In this document: one piece after another, positions 1 to 13,015 of the stretch | Layout of the letters: each line of letters opens with the position of its first letter | Position numbering within the stretch: the first letter of the stretch is position 1 | Assembly: GCA_947568835.1 (NCBI GenBank) | Contig: OX387602.1 | Coordinates: 26,463,021-26,527,020 of the forward strand | Direction of reading: 5' to 3' | Source: Protonemura montana | Taxonomy: Eukaryota; Arthropoda; Insecta; Plecoptera; Nemouridae | DNA: 64,000 bases | Translations under genes and position numbers: made by a program | The notes under the pieces: generated by a model | Told to the model about the DNA's origin: nothing | Databases searched by the model: none | Seen by the model: the letters and a program-made list of their open reading frames with translations, nothing else

Positions 1-1
1 T

Positions 2-3000
2 GCTAAGAGTATCGTTGAGGCGACTGTAAATGGTTTCAATGGGACTGTCTTTGCTTATGGGCAAACATCATCAGGTAGAGCAATCAAAAGTAAAAACTTT
101 TCTGTAATTTGGATTTGATTTGGTGGTTTATGTCTGAATTTTTATTACGTTTTCCAGGCAAGACGCATACAATGCGAGGTTCCGCTGATGACCCTGGAAT
201 CATGCAGCTTGCAGTTGAATATTTATTTCAATTGATGGGGCAGAAACTAGATAGGGAGTTCTTACTCAGGTTTGTACCTACCATTTGTTATTTATTTTTA
301 GCTTGGTACTGCTAAATGTATCCAAAGTAAAATAAAGAAATAATATGTAGGCATGTAATTCAGGTAGCTAGGTTGTACCGTTGAGTGTTGTACATAGTTG
401 TACAAACTTCTTCTAACTTTGGTAAAGACGAGATTTTTCTGTCGCCCCGGTCCGAGCCCGAAACACTGGAATTTGTTAAGGTCCTACCCAGCCTGGAAAG
501 TTTCTCAGAAAGAGTCCTCCCGTGTTAGCCGAAAAATGCCTGCAAGCCTGCAGCCCTCAATTATATATTTGTAAATTTTGGACCATGCCTGACAAACGTC
601 TTATCATTTAACTTCGTACATTTAGAACACCTCTTTTAACAAATTCCTAAGACTACATTCTTCATTACTTGTTCATTCATCACATAAATCTCCCTTCTTT
701 TCTTTCACTCCTCTTTCTATTATTCCAGTCCATTTATTTCCCAATTTTCCTCCTATTTCCATATTATTCATGTCATTATTGATATTATTCATGTTCATTT
801 TACCTATAAACTTTGCCTTGTTCAATGTGTCGTCAAGCTTGACCATGTTTTGAACAAAGTTTTGTGGTTTTTGGTAAATGTGTTATTGACTAGATTCCTG
901 AGAAATTGTTTCGTTTTGAACACAAGAAATTACCTCCTTAGTTTACACTGAAGAAAGAAAATAAAAGATCAGAAATATTTCATCAAAACTTCTGGAAATA
1001 TTTTGGATTATGCCTTTTACAGCCATGGTTCCTTTCAAACTCACCACCCAGCTACCTTCCTATAGCATTACATGCTCCTTAGGTGCCATTTTTCATCAGT
1101 TTTACCTGTTTACATTTATTGAGTGCCAGTGATTTCCATTTCAGAATTTCTTATATTGAAATTTACAACGAGACAATAAATGACTTGCTGAACAGAGACA
1201 ATGTTAACCTCAAGGTCAAGGAAGAGAATGGTCAAGTAATAATACCAAGTGCAACAGAAGAAACTGCTGTCTCGATTCCAAGCATCTTTGCCCTCTTGGA
1301 GAAGGGCGAGCAAAATCGGCGTATAGCAGAGACTTGCATGAACGATCGTAGTTCTCGTTCGCATGCTATTTTCCGGCTGGTAAGAGCAGGAATAAGGAAA
1401 CTTGTTCAACCTCCCAAACAAATCAACACAAGCTTTTTTTTAATTTTTTTTAAAGAAAAAATTGATAGTTCACAGTATATCAGTACAGTATCACTTTCAT
1501 TGTTGTTAATACTCATGGATATATATGTTAGATTAAGATTTAAGTAGCTATTTAACAAATAATAAAACCTTCCTTTTTTGGCCATATGAAACAACATATC
1601 ACATTGCCTGTGGTACATTTTAACTGTGCATAGCATGCTTGCCAGGGCAGGTGCTAACCCACGTTCTTATCTTCAATTTCAGTTGATTGAAAGCAAAGGC
1701 ATTGATGATGCAGTCCAGGTGTCCCAACTGAACCTAGTTGATTTAGCTGGTTCAGAGAAGACTGGACAGAGTGGTTTGACTGGAAGCACTTTTAAAGAAG
1801 GGTGCCACATCAACAAGTCTCTCACTGTGCTTGGGAAGGTTATCAAGGACCTGAGTGAAAATCCTGAAGGGTATTGAAGCTCTTTTGGATCGCAAAATAA
1901 AATTACCAAATATATTTAAGTTTTCACATGTAAAATGATAACAAGGTATCAGGAATCAGTAAATATTTTTTTTGCAGCTTGCAATGAGTAGTGTTTGTTG
2001 CAGATTCATAAACTATCGCGACAGCAAACTGACGAGAATATTGCAGTCAGCGTTGGGTGGCAATGCATTGACGGCGATTGTATGCACTGTCGCGCCAGGC
2101 TCTGCCGATCACACTACAAGCACTTTAGGGTGAGTTAGCATCTGCATCATTCTTGCACACCTTCTATTCTAAAAACCGTCTCCCGTCCCAGGCTGGTTTC
2201 ACCTCAGGTGTATTTGTAAAATCACTGTCCATGTAAAGAAGACACATTGAAATGTATGTCATAAAGCAAAATATTTTTGGAAGGAACCATGTTAAAATAA
2301 ATCTAGAAATTAGTGATAGGTACATTAAAAAAAATGTGTAATTGATATATATCTTACTTTCAATAAATCCAAGCAAGGCTTGCTCCCTTTTAATAAATAC
2401 ATGCTAAATGTTTCAAGTTCTATGTTTCAGCTTTGCCCAGCGTGCAAAAAAGATAAAAAACAAGCCTAAGAAAAATGAAGTGCTTTCAAAAGATGCTCAT
2501 ATCAAGCGGCTCCATCTACAAATGGCTGAACTGTTAGCTGAGCTAGAGGTAATTAAACAATAGACTATAAATTATCACGAGATAATTCTAGAGATGGTGC
2601 AAACATATTATGGTCTTATACATATATTCACTCAGTAGGTTGTAGTAACTAAATGCAAGAGCTCAGGCTTGCTAGGAAGGTCTCTGTCACTTGTTTTAAC
2701 AACTCTGTTCAAGTAGATTTTCTGTCCACTTTTTTACCCAAATATACAAAAAAACTAGACTTAAAGTCCTTTAAAATATACTTTCCAGACCTTCAAAGGA
2801 CACAGGACCAAGGAAAATGAAGTTTTTAATTCTGAAAAGTTGGATAATCTGAAAAAACTTCAAGACATGTTGATAAATGGAACAATAGCAAGCAATCAAA
2901 ATGACTCTGAGATGGTAAGCCTAAAATATTAGTTGCTTTATATCAAAAGGTTCATCTAAAACTTCCTGACTATTCATTAAAATTGTTGAGGTAAAAAACT

Positions 3001-6000
3001 TAACAAGGCAAACTTGGTATTGCAGAAACAGAAAGCCAAACGGCGACAGACGTGGTGTGACACTAAGTCGTTTAAGCAAGCACGCAAGTCTGCTGGCTCG
3101 CTGGGACCCACTCAGCTTTGGGCGCTGCAATCTATACAAGAACAAGACAGCATTGGTAGCGGCAGCACGGAAGACAACGTGGATTGGTTATCACCATCCA
3201 ACAGTGATAATTTCCAGGGTAAATTCACTTCTGTCTACCGTAGAACTCAGACCCTTGAACTTCCGTAACTAACTATAGTGGCAGAATTTCTTGCTAGTCT
3301 GTTTGATTCCATTTAATCTTCACATTCTATGTTTTTAGACGAATTTCTGACATCACCAGTGAATTTTGCAACTCCACACTGTGCATCTGATTTTGTGACC
3401 ACACGGCGTGGTACTGGTAAGAATTTTGAAATGATTGAATTAGATTATTTTGTACCTATTCTGAGATTATCGCAATTAGTACCAGACTATTCTAGGTTGA
3501 TTTGGTATACTTTAGTTAGCCAATCAACATTTCTCATATCACATGTTCTTTTATCAGAAATCTTAATTAAATTTAGTAGACTTGTGTGGAATTAAATGAA
3601 TATTTATTATCCACAGGCTCTTGTTTGTTAAGTGTTCATGTGGAGACTCCTCCTACCCTGCTGAGAGAGAAAGCCAACACTTACTTTCAGGATCTGAAAA
3701 GTCTCCAAGAGCTAACCGTACATGAAAAACAAATCAACCAAGAAACTTTGCTTGAGGTAATTGTGACATAAAACTTACCAAGGTTATCATAGGCTCCTCG
3801 TTACAATTATACCTCCTTGAGGGAACTAATAGCATTAGTGTTTCAAGCATGATAGGATTCCAAAATTTCTAGAACAACTGCCCTCAAATTTTGGTACGAG
3901 ATGCTTGAGTTCATTATTATAGTTGCTGATTTTGTTATTTCTAGAAATTAAAACAGGCTGAAGCTGACAACGCAAAATTAAAATTGGAGTTGTCACAGTT
4001 GGAAACATCAAGATTTGAAGTTGAATACGAACAAGCAAAAAAATTGGAAAAGTCCCAGCAACGAGTAATCGAGCTGCAAAGCAGCCTTGAGGTAAATCAG
4101 GGATTCTAGATGGAAATTTTGTTTTTTTCTGCCCGTTGAGAAATGTGTACACGGATATTTTAATTTCTTACATTATTCCTCCTCCAGCAATTTATTTATA
4201 ATAAATAATATTACACTTGTCTGTGAGTATGTTTCCCAAAAAACTGCATCCTATTGTTTCTACAGTTTTAAAGATTTTCTTTCAAAACTTTTTGGAATGT
4301 TCAAAAAAATGTGTATATACCAGAATCTTCCTTTTAATTCTTGATAATTTGTGTATATTATCATGAATTCAAAAAAAGATAGGGCAGATCTGGCATTTGG
4401 GGCTCCAGTGGAGGGGAAATCCAAAACCTTGTTTAGTGCAAAACATGATGCGAGAGCAATGCTTTTCGTGCGTGACACTTCACATGGAGTGTGCAAGAGA
4501 CGGGGGGTTGACAAAGGCACTAGGGGCAAGCCCCTGGTATTAAATGGTACCTTTCACCTGCATTATTAGGCACCTGCTTATGGTAATGTCCTAATTCTGT
4601 ATGTACTTGGGTGTGGTGCAATCCAGTAATTGTTTGTGTACCGACTAGTAATGGCTGTTTTTTTTTTTTTTTTTCAGAGTGCTTGGTCTTCTCAATCTGG
4701 TATAGAAAATCAGTCTAGGCTCTTGGAAACGGAAAATAAGGCGTTACTCTGTAAAATGGAACTTATGGACCAGGTTGAACAGAATAGCTTCGGAAAGGCC
4801 ATAACAACAACTCATGGTGATCACTGCAAGGTGGATGCACGTCCAGATATGTTGGATCGTCACAAACAGTCATTGCTAAATGAAATTGTAGCCCTGAACC
4901 CAAAATTTGAAATGGCTGATGCAGCCAATGCTGACGTAGAGGAATTATTGAAGTTACTGCTTTCTACAGTCACAGAGAAGGAATACAGTTTTTTCACAAA
5001 TTTGACTGAAACATACGATTCTAAGGAAAAAATATGCAGCAATGAAGTAAATTCGTTGAAGCAGAAAATAGCCGAACTGGAAAAATTACTTGTGAATTTA
5101 CCAGAATGTGGAGAAATGGGCGACTCAGAATTATCCGACAATTTCAAGTCGCAGCTTGCAGTGTACGATAAACAGCTTGAAGAGAAACAAATAACAATTT
5201 CAGAGCTGGAACTGAAACTCATCGATGCCCAGAAACATGTTTTGCAAAATTCTAAGCAGATTGAAAGTCCCTCAAGCAAGGAACTGTTGAAAGACAAAGA
5301 TAATCAAATCCTGGAAATGCAAGCAAAGCTGCAGGAAAAGATGGTGTCTATCTCAGAGCTGGAATCAAAGCTTTCCAAAGCTGATGCTTATGGTTGCTCA
5401 CGTTGCTTTAGTCCAGAGATAACCTTAAAGGTAAAAGATTGTCTGGAAAATTCAGAAACTAATCAGGAAGAAAAGTCATCATTTGCGCAACTGTCTCCCA
5501 CCTTTCATGAAGTAAGAGAGAAATTTACAGAACTGCATTCTCAAGTCGGTCCTCTTCATATAAGTTTTACTCCTAATGTGTCAGTTAGTGTTGAACATGA
5601 ATCTGTTTCTGCCAGTACCCTAAGATTGAGCTATGAAAAGATCATCTCTGAACTGCAGGCAAAGGTTGAGAGAGCTGAAGCACAGGTAGAGACATGTGCA
5701 ATTGAGACTCAGACTGAAATCATCACGGTAGAGCAGAGCATTTCCACGGAAGTTTGTGATCCGTCCCATGACGACAAAAATATTATTCAAGAGCTAGAAA
5801 TTCAGTTGGAAAAAACTTGCCATGAGTTAATCTGTAAACAAGATGAAATTCAAAGCATGCAGGCATCCTTGACTGACAAGTGCCTGATCAATGAGTCTCT
5901 GAGAGACAAGTTCACTAAAATTGATACTGAATTTAAATCGTTGGTAGAAAACCATGAAGCTGTTGCTAACAAACTTCGTGATACTGAATCAGAATTGAAT

Positions 6001-9000
6001 GCTAAAAATCAATCCATTGCGTTCCTCGAAACTAAACTTCAAGAAAACTGTGTTGCTACTGATGATCTGATAGATAATCTAAGCAGTTCCAATAAAAATT
6101 TAATTACAAATTCAGAAGCAAGAACATTTTTAGAAGATCAGCTGATTACAGTAAGGGCAAGTTTAAAAGCCAATTTGGAAGATAATGAAAAATTGCAGAA
6201 GACCCTGTTTGAAAAAGCACTGATGGTTGAAGTACTAGAGAGCAAGTGCATTGAACAAGAAGCCCGTTACCAAGAGCAATCTGCACGTTTTCAATTGCTA
6301 GAAGACCAACTACACAGGGTCGAGACTGACTTGAAAGCCAGTTTGAATGAAGTCTTCTCTCTTCAGAATGATCTGAAGGACAAGAGTAAGCTTGTTGACG
6401 AGCTTCAGAGTCGAGCAAGCGAGAAGCAAACCATCATCGACGCACTTGAAACGAAACAAAAATATTTTGATGTTGAATTAAATAAGAGCTTAGAAATTAT
6501 AAGAAACTTTGGAGAGGATCGTAAAAAACATACGACTGAGATCCACAGTATGCAAGAAAAATTAGAGAAGCTGGAAAGTATGGAAATGAATATGAAAATG
6601 GCCGAAGAGATTGACCAGGCTGCTACACAACACCAAAGGGAAACGAAAGATTCTATCGAGAGTGTTTTGAATGAGAAATTAGACATTATTGAAGAGATTA
6701 CCAATAGAATGGAAAAGCAGCAGATGTCTATAGAAGAAAACAAAGCTGTTGTTCAATGTATAAAAGAGCAAAATGATCGTTTTGAGAAAGAATTGGCTGT
6801 AAAATTAAATGAAATAAAGACAATGAACACTCTTATTGCCGAGCAGAGTAAGTGTTTGTCAGAAAATGCCCTAACAATTCGACTTTTGGAAGAGAAGACA
6901 AGTTTGGAAGGATTGAGCCATGAAAAGATCATCTCTGAACTGCAGGCAAAGGTTGAGAGAGCTGGAGCACAGGTAGAGACATGTGCAATTGAGACTCAGA
7001 CTGAAATCATCACGGTAGAGCAGAGCATTTCCACGGAAGTTTGTGATCCGTCCCATGACGACAAAAATATTATTCAAGAGCTAGAAATTCAGTTGGAAAA
7101 AACTTGCCATGAGTTAATCTGTAAACAAGATGAAATTCAAAGCATGCAGGCATCCTTGACTGACAAGTGCCTGATCAATGAGTCTCTGAGAGACAAGTTC
7201 ACTAAAATTGATACTGAATTTAAATCGTTGGTAGAAAACCATGAAGCTGTTGCTAACAAACTTCGTGATACTGAATCAGAATTGAATGCTAAAAATCAAT
7301 CCATTGCGTTCCTCGAAACTAAACTTCAAGAAAACTGTGTTGCTACTGATGATCTGATAGATAATCTAAGCAGTTCCAATAAAAATTTAATTACAAATTC
7401 AGAAGCAAGAACATTTTTAGAAGATCAGCTGATTACAGTAAGGGCAAGTTTAAAAGCCAATTTGGAAGATAATGAAAAATTGCAGAAGACCCTGTTTGAA
7501 AAAGCACTGATGGTTGAAGTACTAGAGAGCAAGTGCATTGAACAAGAAGCCCGTTACCAAGAGCAATCTGCACGTTTTCAATTGCTAGAAGACCAACTAC
7601 ACAGGGTCGAGACTGACTTGAAAGCCAGTTTGAATGAAGTCTTCTCTCTTCAGAATGATCTGAAGGACAAGAGTAAGCTTGTTGACGAGCTTCAGAGTCG
7701 AGCAAGCGAGAAGCAAACCATCATCGACGCACTTGAAACAAAACAAAAATATTTTGATGTTGAATTAAATAAGAGCTTAGAAATTATAAGAAACTTTGGA
7801 GAGGATTGTAAAAAACATACGACTGAGATCCACAGTATGCAAGAAAAATTAGAGAAGCTGGAAAGTATGGAAATGAATATGAAAATGGCCCAAGAGACTG
7901 ACCAGGCTGCTACACAACACCAAAGGGAAATGAAAGATTCTATCGAGAGTGTTTTGAATGAGAAATTGGACATTATTGAAGAGATTACCAATAGAATGGA
8001 AAAGCAGCAGATGTCTATAGAAGAAAACAAAGCTGTTGTTCAATGTATAAAAGAGCAAAATGATCGTTTTGAGAAAGAATTGGCTATAAAATTAAATGAA
8101 ATAAAGACAATGAACACTCTTATTGCCGAGCAGAGTAAGTGTTTGTCAGAAAATGCCCTAACAATTCGACTTTTGGAAGAGAAGTCAAATTGCTATGAAA
8201 AGGACCTAAAGAATAACTTGGAAAAAATAAATGAAGCCACTTGTCAATTGGAACTACAAGGGAAGTTGTTGGAAGACAGAGCAAACGCTATTCTAACACT
8301 AACTGAACAACTTGAAGAGGCAAAACAAGATGCTAAAGACATGGATAAAGAAAATGATTATTTAGAAGCTCTATTTAGAGAGGCAGAGGCTAGAGAAAGA
8401 GTGCTTGAAACTGACATGGAAACGCTTCACGCAGAATTGGAAGAGAAGTCAAATTGCTATGAAAAGGACCTAAAGAATAAATTGGAAAAAATAAATGAAG
8501 CCACTGGTAAATTGGAACTGCAAGGGAAGTTGTTGGAAGACAGAGCAAACGCTATTCTAACACTAACTGAACAACTTGAAGAGGCAAAACAAGATGCTAA
8601 AGACATGGATAAAGAAAATGCTTATAAAGAAGCTCTATTTAGAGAGGCAGAGGCCAGAGCTTCGTTAGCCGCTGCAAGGGCTGATACGGATAATCTCAAA
8701 GCCGAGATCACCAAATATCAAACCTTAGAAAAGAACCTTTCCGACGGAGAAAAACAGCTCGCCGCTTTGCAACAGGAAAATAAATTCCTAAAAGAAATCA
8801 TTGAGACGACAAAGTGTGAAAAGAGAGAGTTACTTAAAGAACTCCAGAGTTTGAAACGATCTCCTTGTGAATGTAAAAACCTCAAAGCTCAAGTAAAAAC
8901 ACTCTTGAAAGATGTTGAAAGAACAAACCTAGAATTGGTCCAACGTAATGGAGAGTATGCCCAACTGGAAATACAGATAATAAAAGAGGAATTCCCGCAA

Positions 9001-10557
9001 AAGGCTATAGCAGACAAATTAAGGAAAGAAAATGAAGAAATGAAGATCAAGATCAAGACACTTAAAGCTGAACTGCACAGAATTCAGGTAAAGGTTTTAT
9101 TTTAAACTACTATTCACAAGTACTTATGCGCTTGTTTTCAAAAATTTATTCCAATTGAAGAATGTTAGCTGAGTCATGGCAAGAATACATTTGTAAATGG
9201 CTGTAATGGCTGTTGTTTTGCTGGCATTGAAATAATGCAACCTAGAAATGTCTTTTGGTGCTTATTGGAATTACCTTTTGAACTACCATATCTCCTATCT
9301 CCTAAGATAACTATTTTTACTTGTAGGCACAGATGCCAGACGAAACAATGAGCTTTTGCCCGAGCTGTCTTGCAAAACCTAGGACCGCTGCAAAATTTGT
9401 ACAGACAGAACTTCCGTTGAAAATTGTAACTGCTGATGCTGCCAAATTACCGGTAAGAGCACGTTATTCTGCATTCGGCATACTTATTTTTATTTATTTA
9501 TTTATTTTTTGTACTAATATGTTGTATTTACCTTCATTTGTTCCTGGTTCCTTATTGTACCATATTTAAACCAATAACCATCTTAGCTATTTACCATACG
9601 TGGCTCCTATTTCTGAAATTTTGATAAGGTGCCAAGAGGCTAGATATTTGCTGTAGCTAAGAAGGAAAGAGATAGGAAGCGTAACTTACTGGAGAAGAAA
9701 ATTGGCTACGCGTGGTGCACTTGTCGAAAAATTTCTAAAGTTTCTGAGAATAATTGCAATTTGGTGTAAAAATTCTTGGAAATACTAGAAATTTCTCGAG
9801 AAGTGCATCATGCGATGCCGATTTTCTTTTCCACCACGTTGTCTCCCTCTCTTTTCTGCTTCACTGCAACAAATTTTTCTGAAATTGTACAAACTCGTGG
9901 TATTTTTATCTTAATTGGTTGATCCCATTGACTTTTTTCCATTGGGTCCATTTGTTTTGTTGTGGAAATATGAAGTTCCCTTTCATTGAGTGCACTTGGT
10001 GCTTGCTGGCTCTAACGTGAACAAATAATCAGTTTATTTTTATGAACATTAACCATCACAGATGAGTGATAAGCATAGCAAGCTAGAAGCTTAGAAAAAC
10101 CTTCAAATCACTAGCTCCAAAAAATAACTCGTGTATATATATTTATTTTTGATGATTTTAAAATCTGAGACTGACTGCTAATAGGCTCATAGATACCATG
10201 CATCTTTAAATATTTATTGGCCTTAGCCCTTATTGTTTAGTCTTGGGTTTACTTTTCGAATTTTACATTATTATTCTATATGTTCAAGTCTGTTGTCACT
10301 GTCAAACATACTTTCAACTCATCTTTAAATGGGATCAAGAAATGCACAACTTTTCTGGAAAAATATTAAAAAAAAATGTCTTTCTCTAGGAAAATAGATC
10401 CGAAGAAATGCAGCGTCTGCTAGGAAAAAATCAGCTGTACAAAAGGATAGCTCATGATCGCATGCGGTATATTATAGAGCTGGAAAAAGAGAAAGAATCG
10501 TTGGTGCCAGGTTTTGTATCGAGGTACGTTGTGGGCGAGAACAAAGAGAACAAGTGA
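2..10557 (+). CDS. CENPE: Kinesin-7 motor, CENP-E-like (5' partial)
   Basis: Kinetochore-associated plus-end-directed kinesin that moves and holds chromosomes on spindle microtubules. Exons read: 2-74, 158-269, 1145-1379, 1683-1870, 2004-2129, 2431-2548, 2789-2914, 3026-3218, 3339-3416, 3617-3756, 3945-4091, 4678-9087, 9327-9452, 10390-10557. They give 2079 codons in one open frame; the first motor residues lie outside the window. Motor signatures: P-loop GQTSSGKTHTM (split by the first intron), switch I NDRSSRSH, switch [10 protein letters not shown], and [12 protein letters not shown]. The [10 protein letters not shown] neck leads into a very long coiled coil, almost all in one 4.4 kb exon. 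CENP-E is favoured over other kinesins by the motor motifs and by the length (human protein about 2700 residues). The last exon is read through to TGA at 10555-10557; a GT at 10524 could instead be a donor. AATAAA at 10638 may be the poly(A) signal. Confidence 0.9.
270..1144 (+). other. CENP-E intron, 875 bp
   Basis: This intron lies between the LDREFLLR and ISYIEIYNE motor exons. The join is directly collinear with kinesin motors, so no missing exon is expected. It is AT-rich and I saw no repeat or coding signal. Confidence 0.7.
5624..8184 (+). repeat. 1274-bp in-frame tandem duplication inside CENP-E exon
   Basis: Copy 1 is 5624-6897 and copy 2 is 6911-8184, separated by 13 bp, so the period is 1287 bp (429 codons, in frame). 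By eye I count about nine base differences between the copies, giving more than 99% identity. Both copies stay open in the coiled-coil frame. Each begins near GATTGAGC and ends with TTGGAAGAGAAG. The near-identity points to a recent duplication, gene conversion, or possibly an assembly error. Confidence 0.95.
8173..8659 (+). repeat. 264-bp tandem duplication (88 codons) in CENP-E coiled coil
   Basis: A second in-frame duplication directly follows the large one. Copy 1 is 8173-8436 and copy 2 is 8437 to about 8659. Both start with TTGGAAGAGAAGTCAAATTG and encode a segment around [10 protein letters not shown] and [14 protein letters not shown]. The copies differ more than those of the 1.27 kb repeat (for example CQ versus GK and DYL versus AYK), so this event looks older. 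Confidence 0.9.
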
Positions 10558-13015
10558 CATTTTAGTATTTTATAACTTTTTTAATTATTCCTTTAAGACT
10601 AATCTTATGTTATCATAATATTTTCTTTCAAATACAAAATAAAATTTTAATAAATTCAAATAAAACAAATTTTAGAATATTTGTATTTTTTATTGTTATT
10701 TATTTGTATCATATTTATCTTAGTTATTTTTTCAGTACTACTGGAAGAAAAAAATGTGTGTTCATTTTTGTTAGTTTGCCTAAATTTAATGGCGTTTTTT
10801 TGGAATTTCTTTCAATACTGCAAAATCAGACAATTTATTTTTATAATGTCAATATTTTACTATTTACATAAATTCCAACCCCGATCCGCACCCGTTGCGG
10901 GTCTTGCCCTAACCATTTGAGCTAATTTAACAGATTTAATTTTTCCAACATTCACTCTTGAACTGCTTGAGCTCAAAGACACTTAAACACTTGCTATTGG
11001 GCCATCTAGATATTGCATCATTTTTGCACTCTTGGCAGGATTCTTTCCTATATTAAATTAGAAGAAAGATTCTACTCTCACAAAGGATAGTTTGCTGAAA
11101 TGTTGCCGGCTATCACGTAGGTACTCTGCACAACTCTAACTTTAATTTCTTCGGTATGTTGTGCACATTCTTTTGTTCCCTTCTGTAACTTTACACTTAT
11201 CCTGTTCCTTAGACACACTTTTTAATGAGCGAAGCGAAATCTTCACTTTCACTTATCCCAGAAAAAAATCACTTGTGTGTGAAATCTGATTTTAATGCGT
11301 GGGGGTTTAATTGTTAGGAACACTACTATTGTTATTATTATTTACAATGATTATTGTTATTTATTTTTTATGAAAATGAATAACAATAATAATGTTAATA
11401 ATAATAATTATTATTGTTGATTATTCGTGGAGCAGCCAAATGCCTTATCCGATTTAAGAGAAATTTGCAAAGCACTTTTTTTTGCAAAACACCCATGAAT
11501 CAGTCAAAAGTTCAGTCAAAAAGTTTTAAAACACTTCAAAATGTACAACATTTTCCTGATTTTTATAAATGTTTTAGAGTTGTGCAATTTCACCAAACTT
11601 TTCAAAGATTGGAAATACACCAAAATTAAGTAGTTGTGGAGTTTTTGAGCCTGTTTGTTTTTTCTTTCTCCTTTTGTTGACAAATTTGACTTAATTTTGT
11701 GGATTTTGGCTGTTTCCTTTGATCTATGCAATGGATCAGCTACACATTTTGTAAACCTCTAAAAAAAAAATAACGCTATGGTCATCTAACAACACAACTT
11801 AAAGTGCGTTAGCAAAATAATCATAATACATTTTACTGTCCAGCGATAAAGTTTGATATAAGACAATGATATATCAATACAGCACACATTTGCAGCATCA
11901 GATAGTACACGTTTTAAAATACATTTTAAGAATACGACAAGTATGTCGATCCTTTCCGGCCTTTGCCAAGTAATCGTCAATAGAATAAAAATATTTATCT
12001 ACCACCTATTTTCGTAAATGAGATTTAAATGCTGGTAGATTCTGGAGCCTAATTTGTTTCTAATAACCCTAGTTGCTAATGCAGCCAAAAAGCCGGTACC
12101 AGATGAGGATTTCTGGACCTTAAATACTGCTTTCGTGAATTTTTATCATAATTTTATCAGCATACACAAATACTTGTGATCTGTTTGTATGACACATGAT
12201 GAAACAATACAAGACAATACTTTAGTCTCACAAAGAGACTAAGAATCAATAAACTAAGATCTTAAGAAAACTTGCCAATGAGCATTTAGTGAAGAAATAA
12301 CATTTTATATTTTTTACCGTACCTAGTTTTTATCATGCTCTGATCCTATGCTGGTCCATCATAAGTTTGTCCCTTGGCGGTTTCTGGAGCACAAAGGCCG
12401 CTCTGTGTGTTGACTTAATAATAATAATTGCTTTATTGTTTTAGGCAATGCTGCCTGGTTACAATACACACATCACACTTATTATCTAAATACAATTATT
12501 ACAAGCATTTCTTTTATTAGTTTACTAGTTAGTAACATTTATTTACTTAGTTAGTCTTAAGAAATAGTTTGAACTCTTCTACTTTTTTGTGTAGTAGCGT
12601 TTGGTCCTGTGTAGTGTGATTCCCAATAAACGGACTTTCGTCTGTTTATAAAAGTATGTAATTATGATTATGTTATACGTTAGAGACCAAATCCTTGTAG
12701 ATAATTAAAAATGCAATTTAGTAAATCACTCGTGTGTATTATTTTGTTTATCGTGTTTATTGAGATTAACGCAAGTGAAATTTCACGATAAATTCCAACA
12801 TTAGCTGGTAGGGTTTGAGGCTAAAAAACACTCGCTGTGATTGGCTGATATTTGAAATGCTCGTGTTGATTAGCATTTACGCCATTTGTGAGTTGTGAGG
12901 GACTGCTGTTTTGGGTTGTGACGTTCAAGATCTGTTAGAGCAATTCCTGATTTCTCTCGTGGTATTTTGTGGACTGATCATTACCTCTGCCATAAAATAA
13001 TAAGTGAAAGAAGAA
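10558..13015. other. Intergenic stretch, CENP-E to UBE2S
   Basis: No gene recognised. Several AATAAA motifs lie at 10638-10670, in the presumed CENP-E 3' UTR. An AT-rich, partly palindromic TTATTATT/AATAATAA tract spans about 11325-11430. A retroelement-like tail occurs at 12407-12470. The last 150 bp before 13016 are probably UBE2S promoter and 5' UTR. Confidence 0.6.
12407..12475 (-). mobile_element. Possible 3' tail of a truncated non-LTR retroelement
   Basis: Read on the minus strand, an AATAAA-type poly(A) signal (CAATAAAG, 12431-12438) is followed directly by a short (TTA)n run (12416-12429). That resembles the 3' end of some non-LTR elements with simple-repeat tails. No reverse-transcriptase coding was found beside it, so this may be a fragment or a coincidence. 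Confidence 0.25.

Noticed and set aside
6146-8058. Long minus-strand open frames opposite the CENP-E stalk
   Set aside because: They mirror the coiled-coil frame, repeat with the 1287-bp period, and show no independent coding signal.
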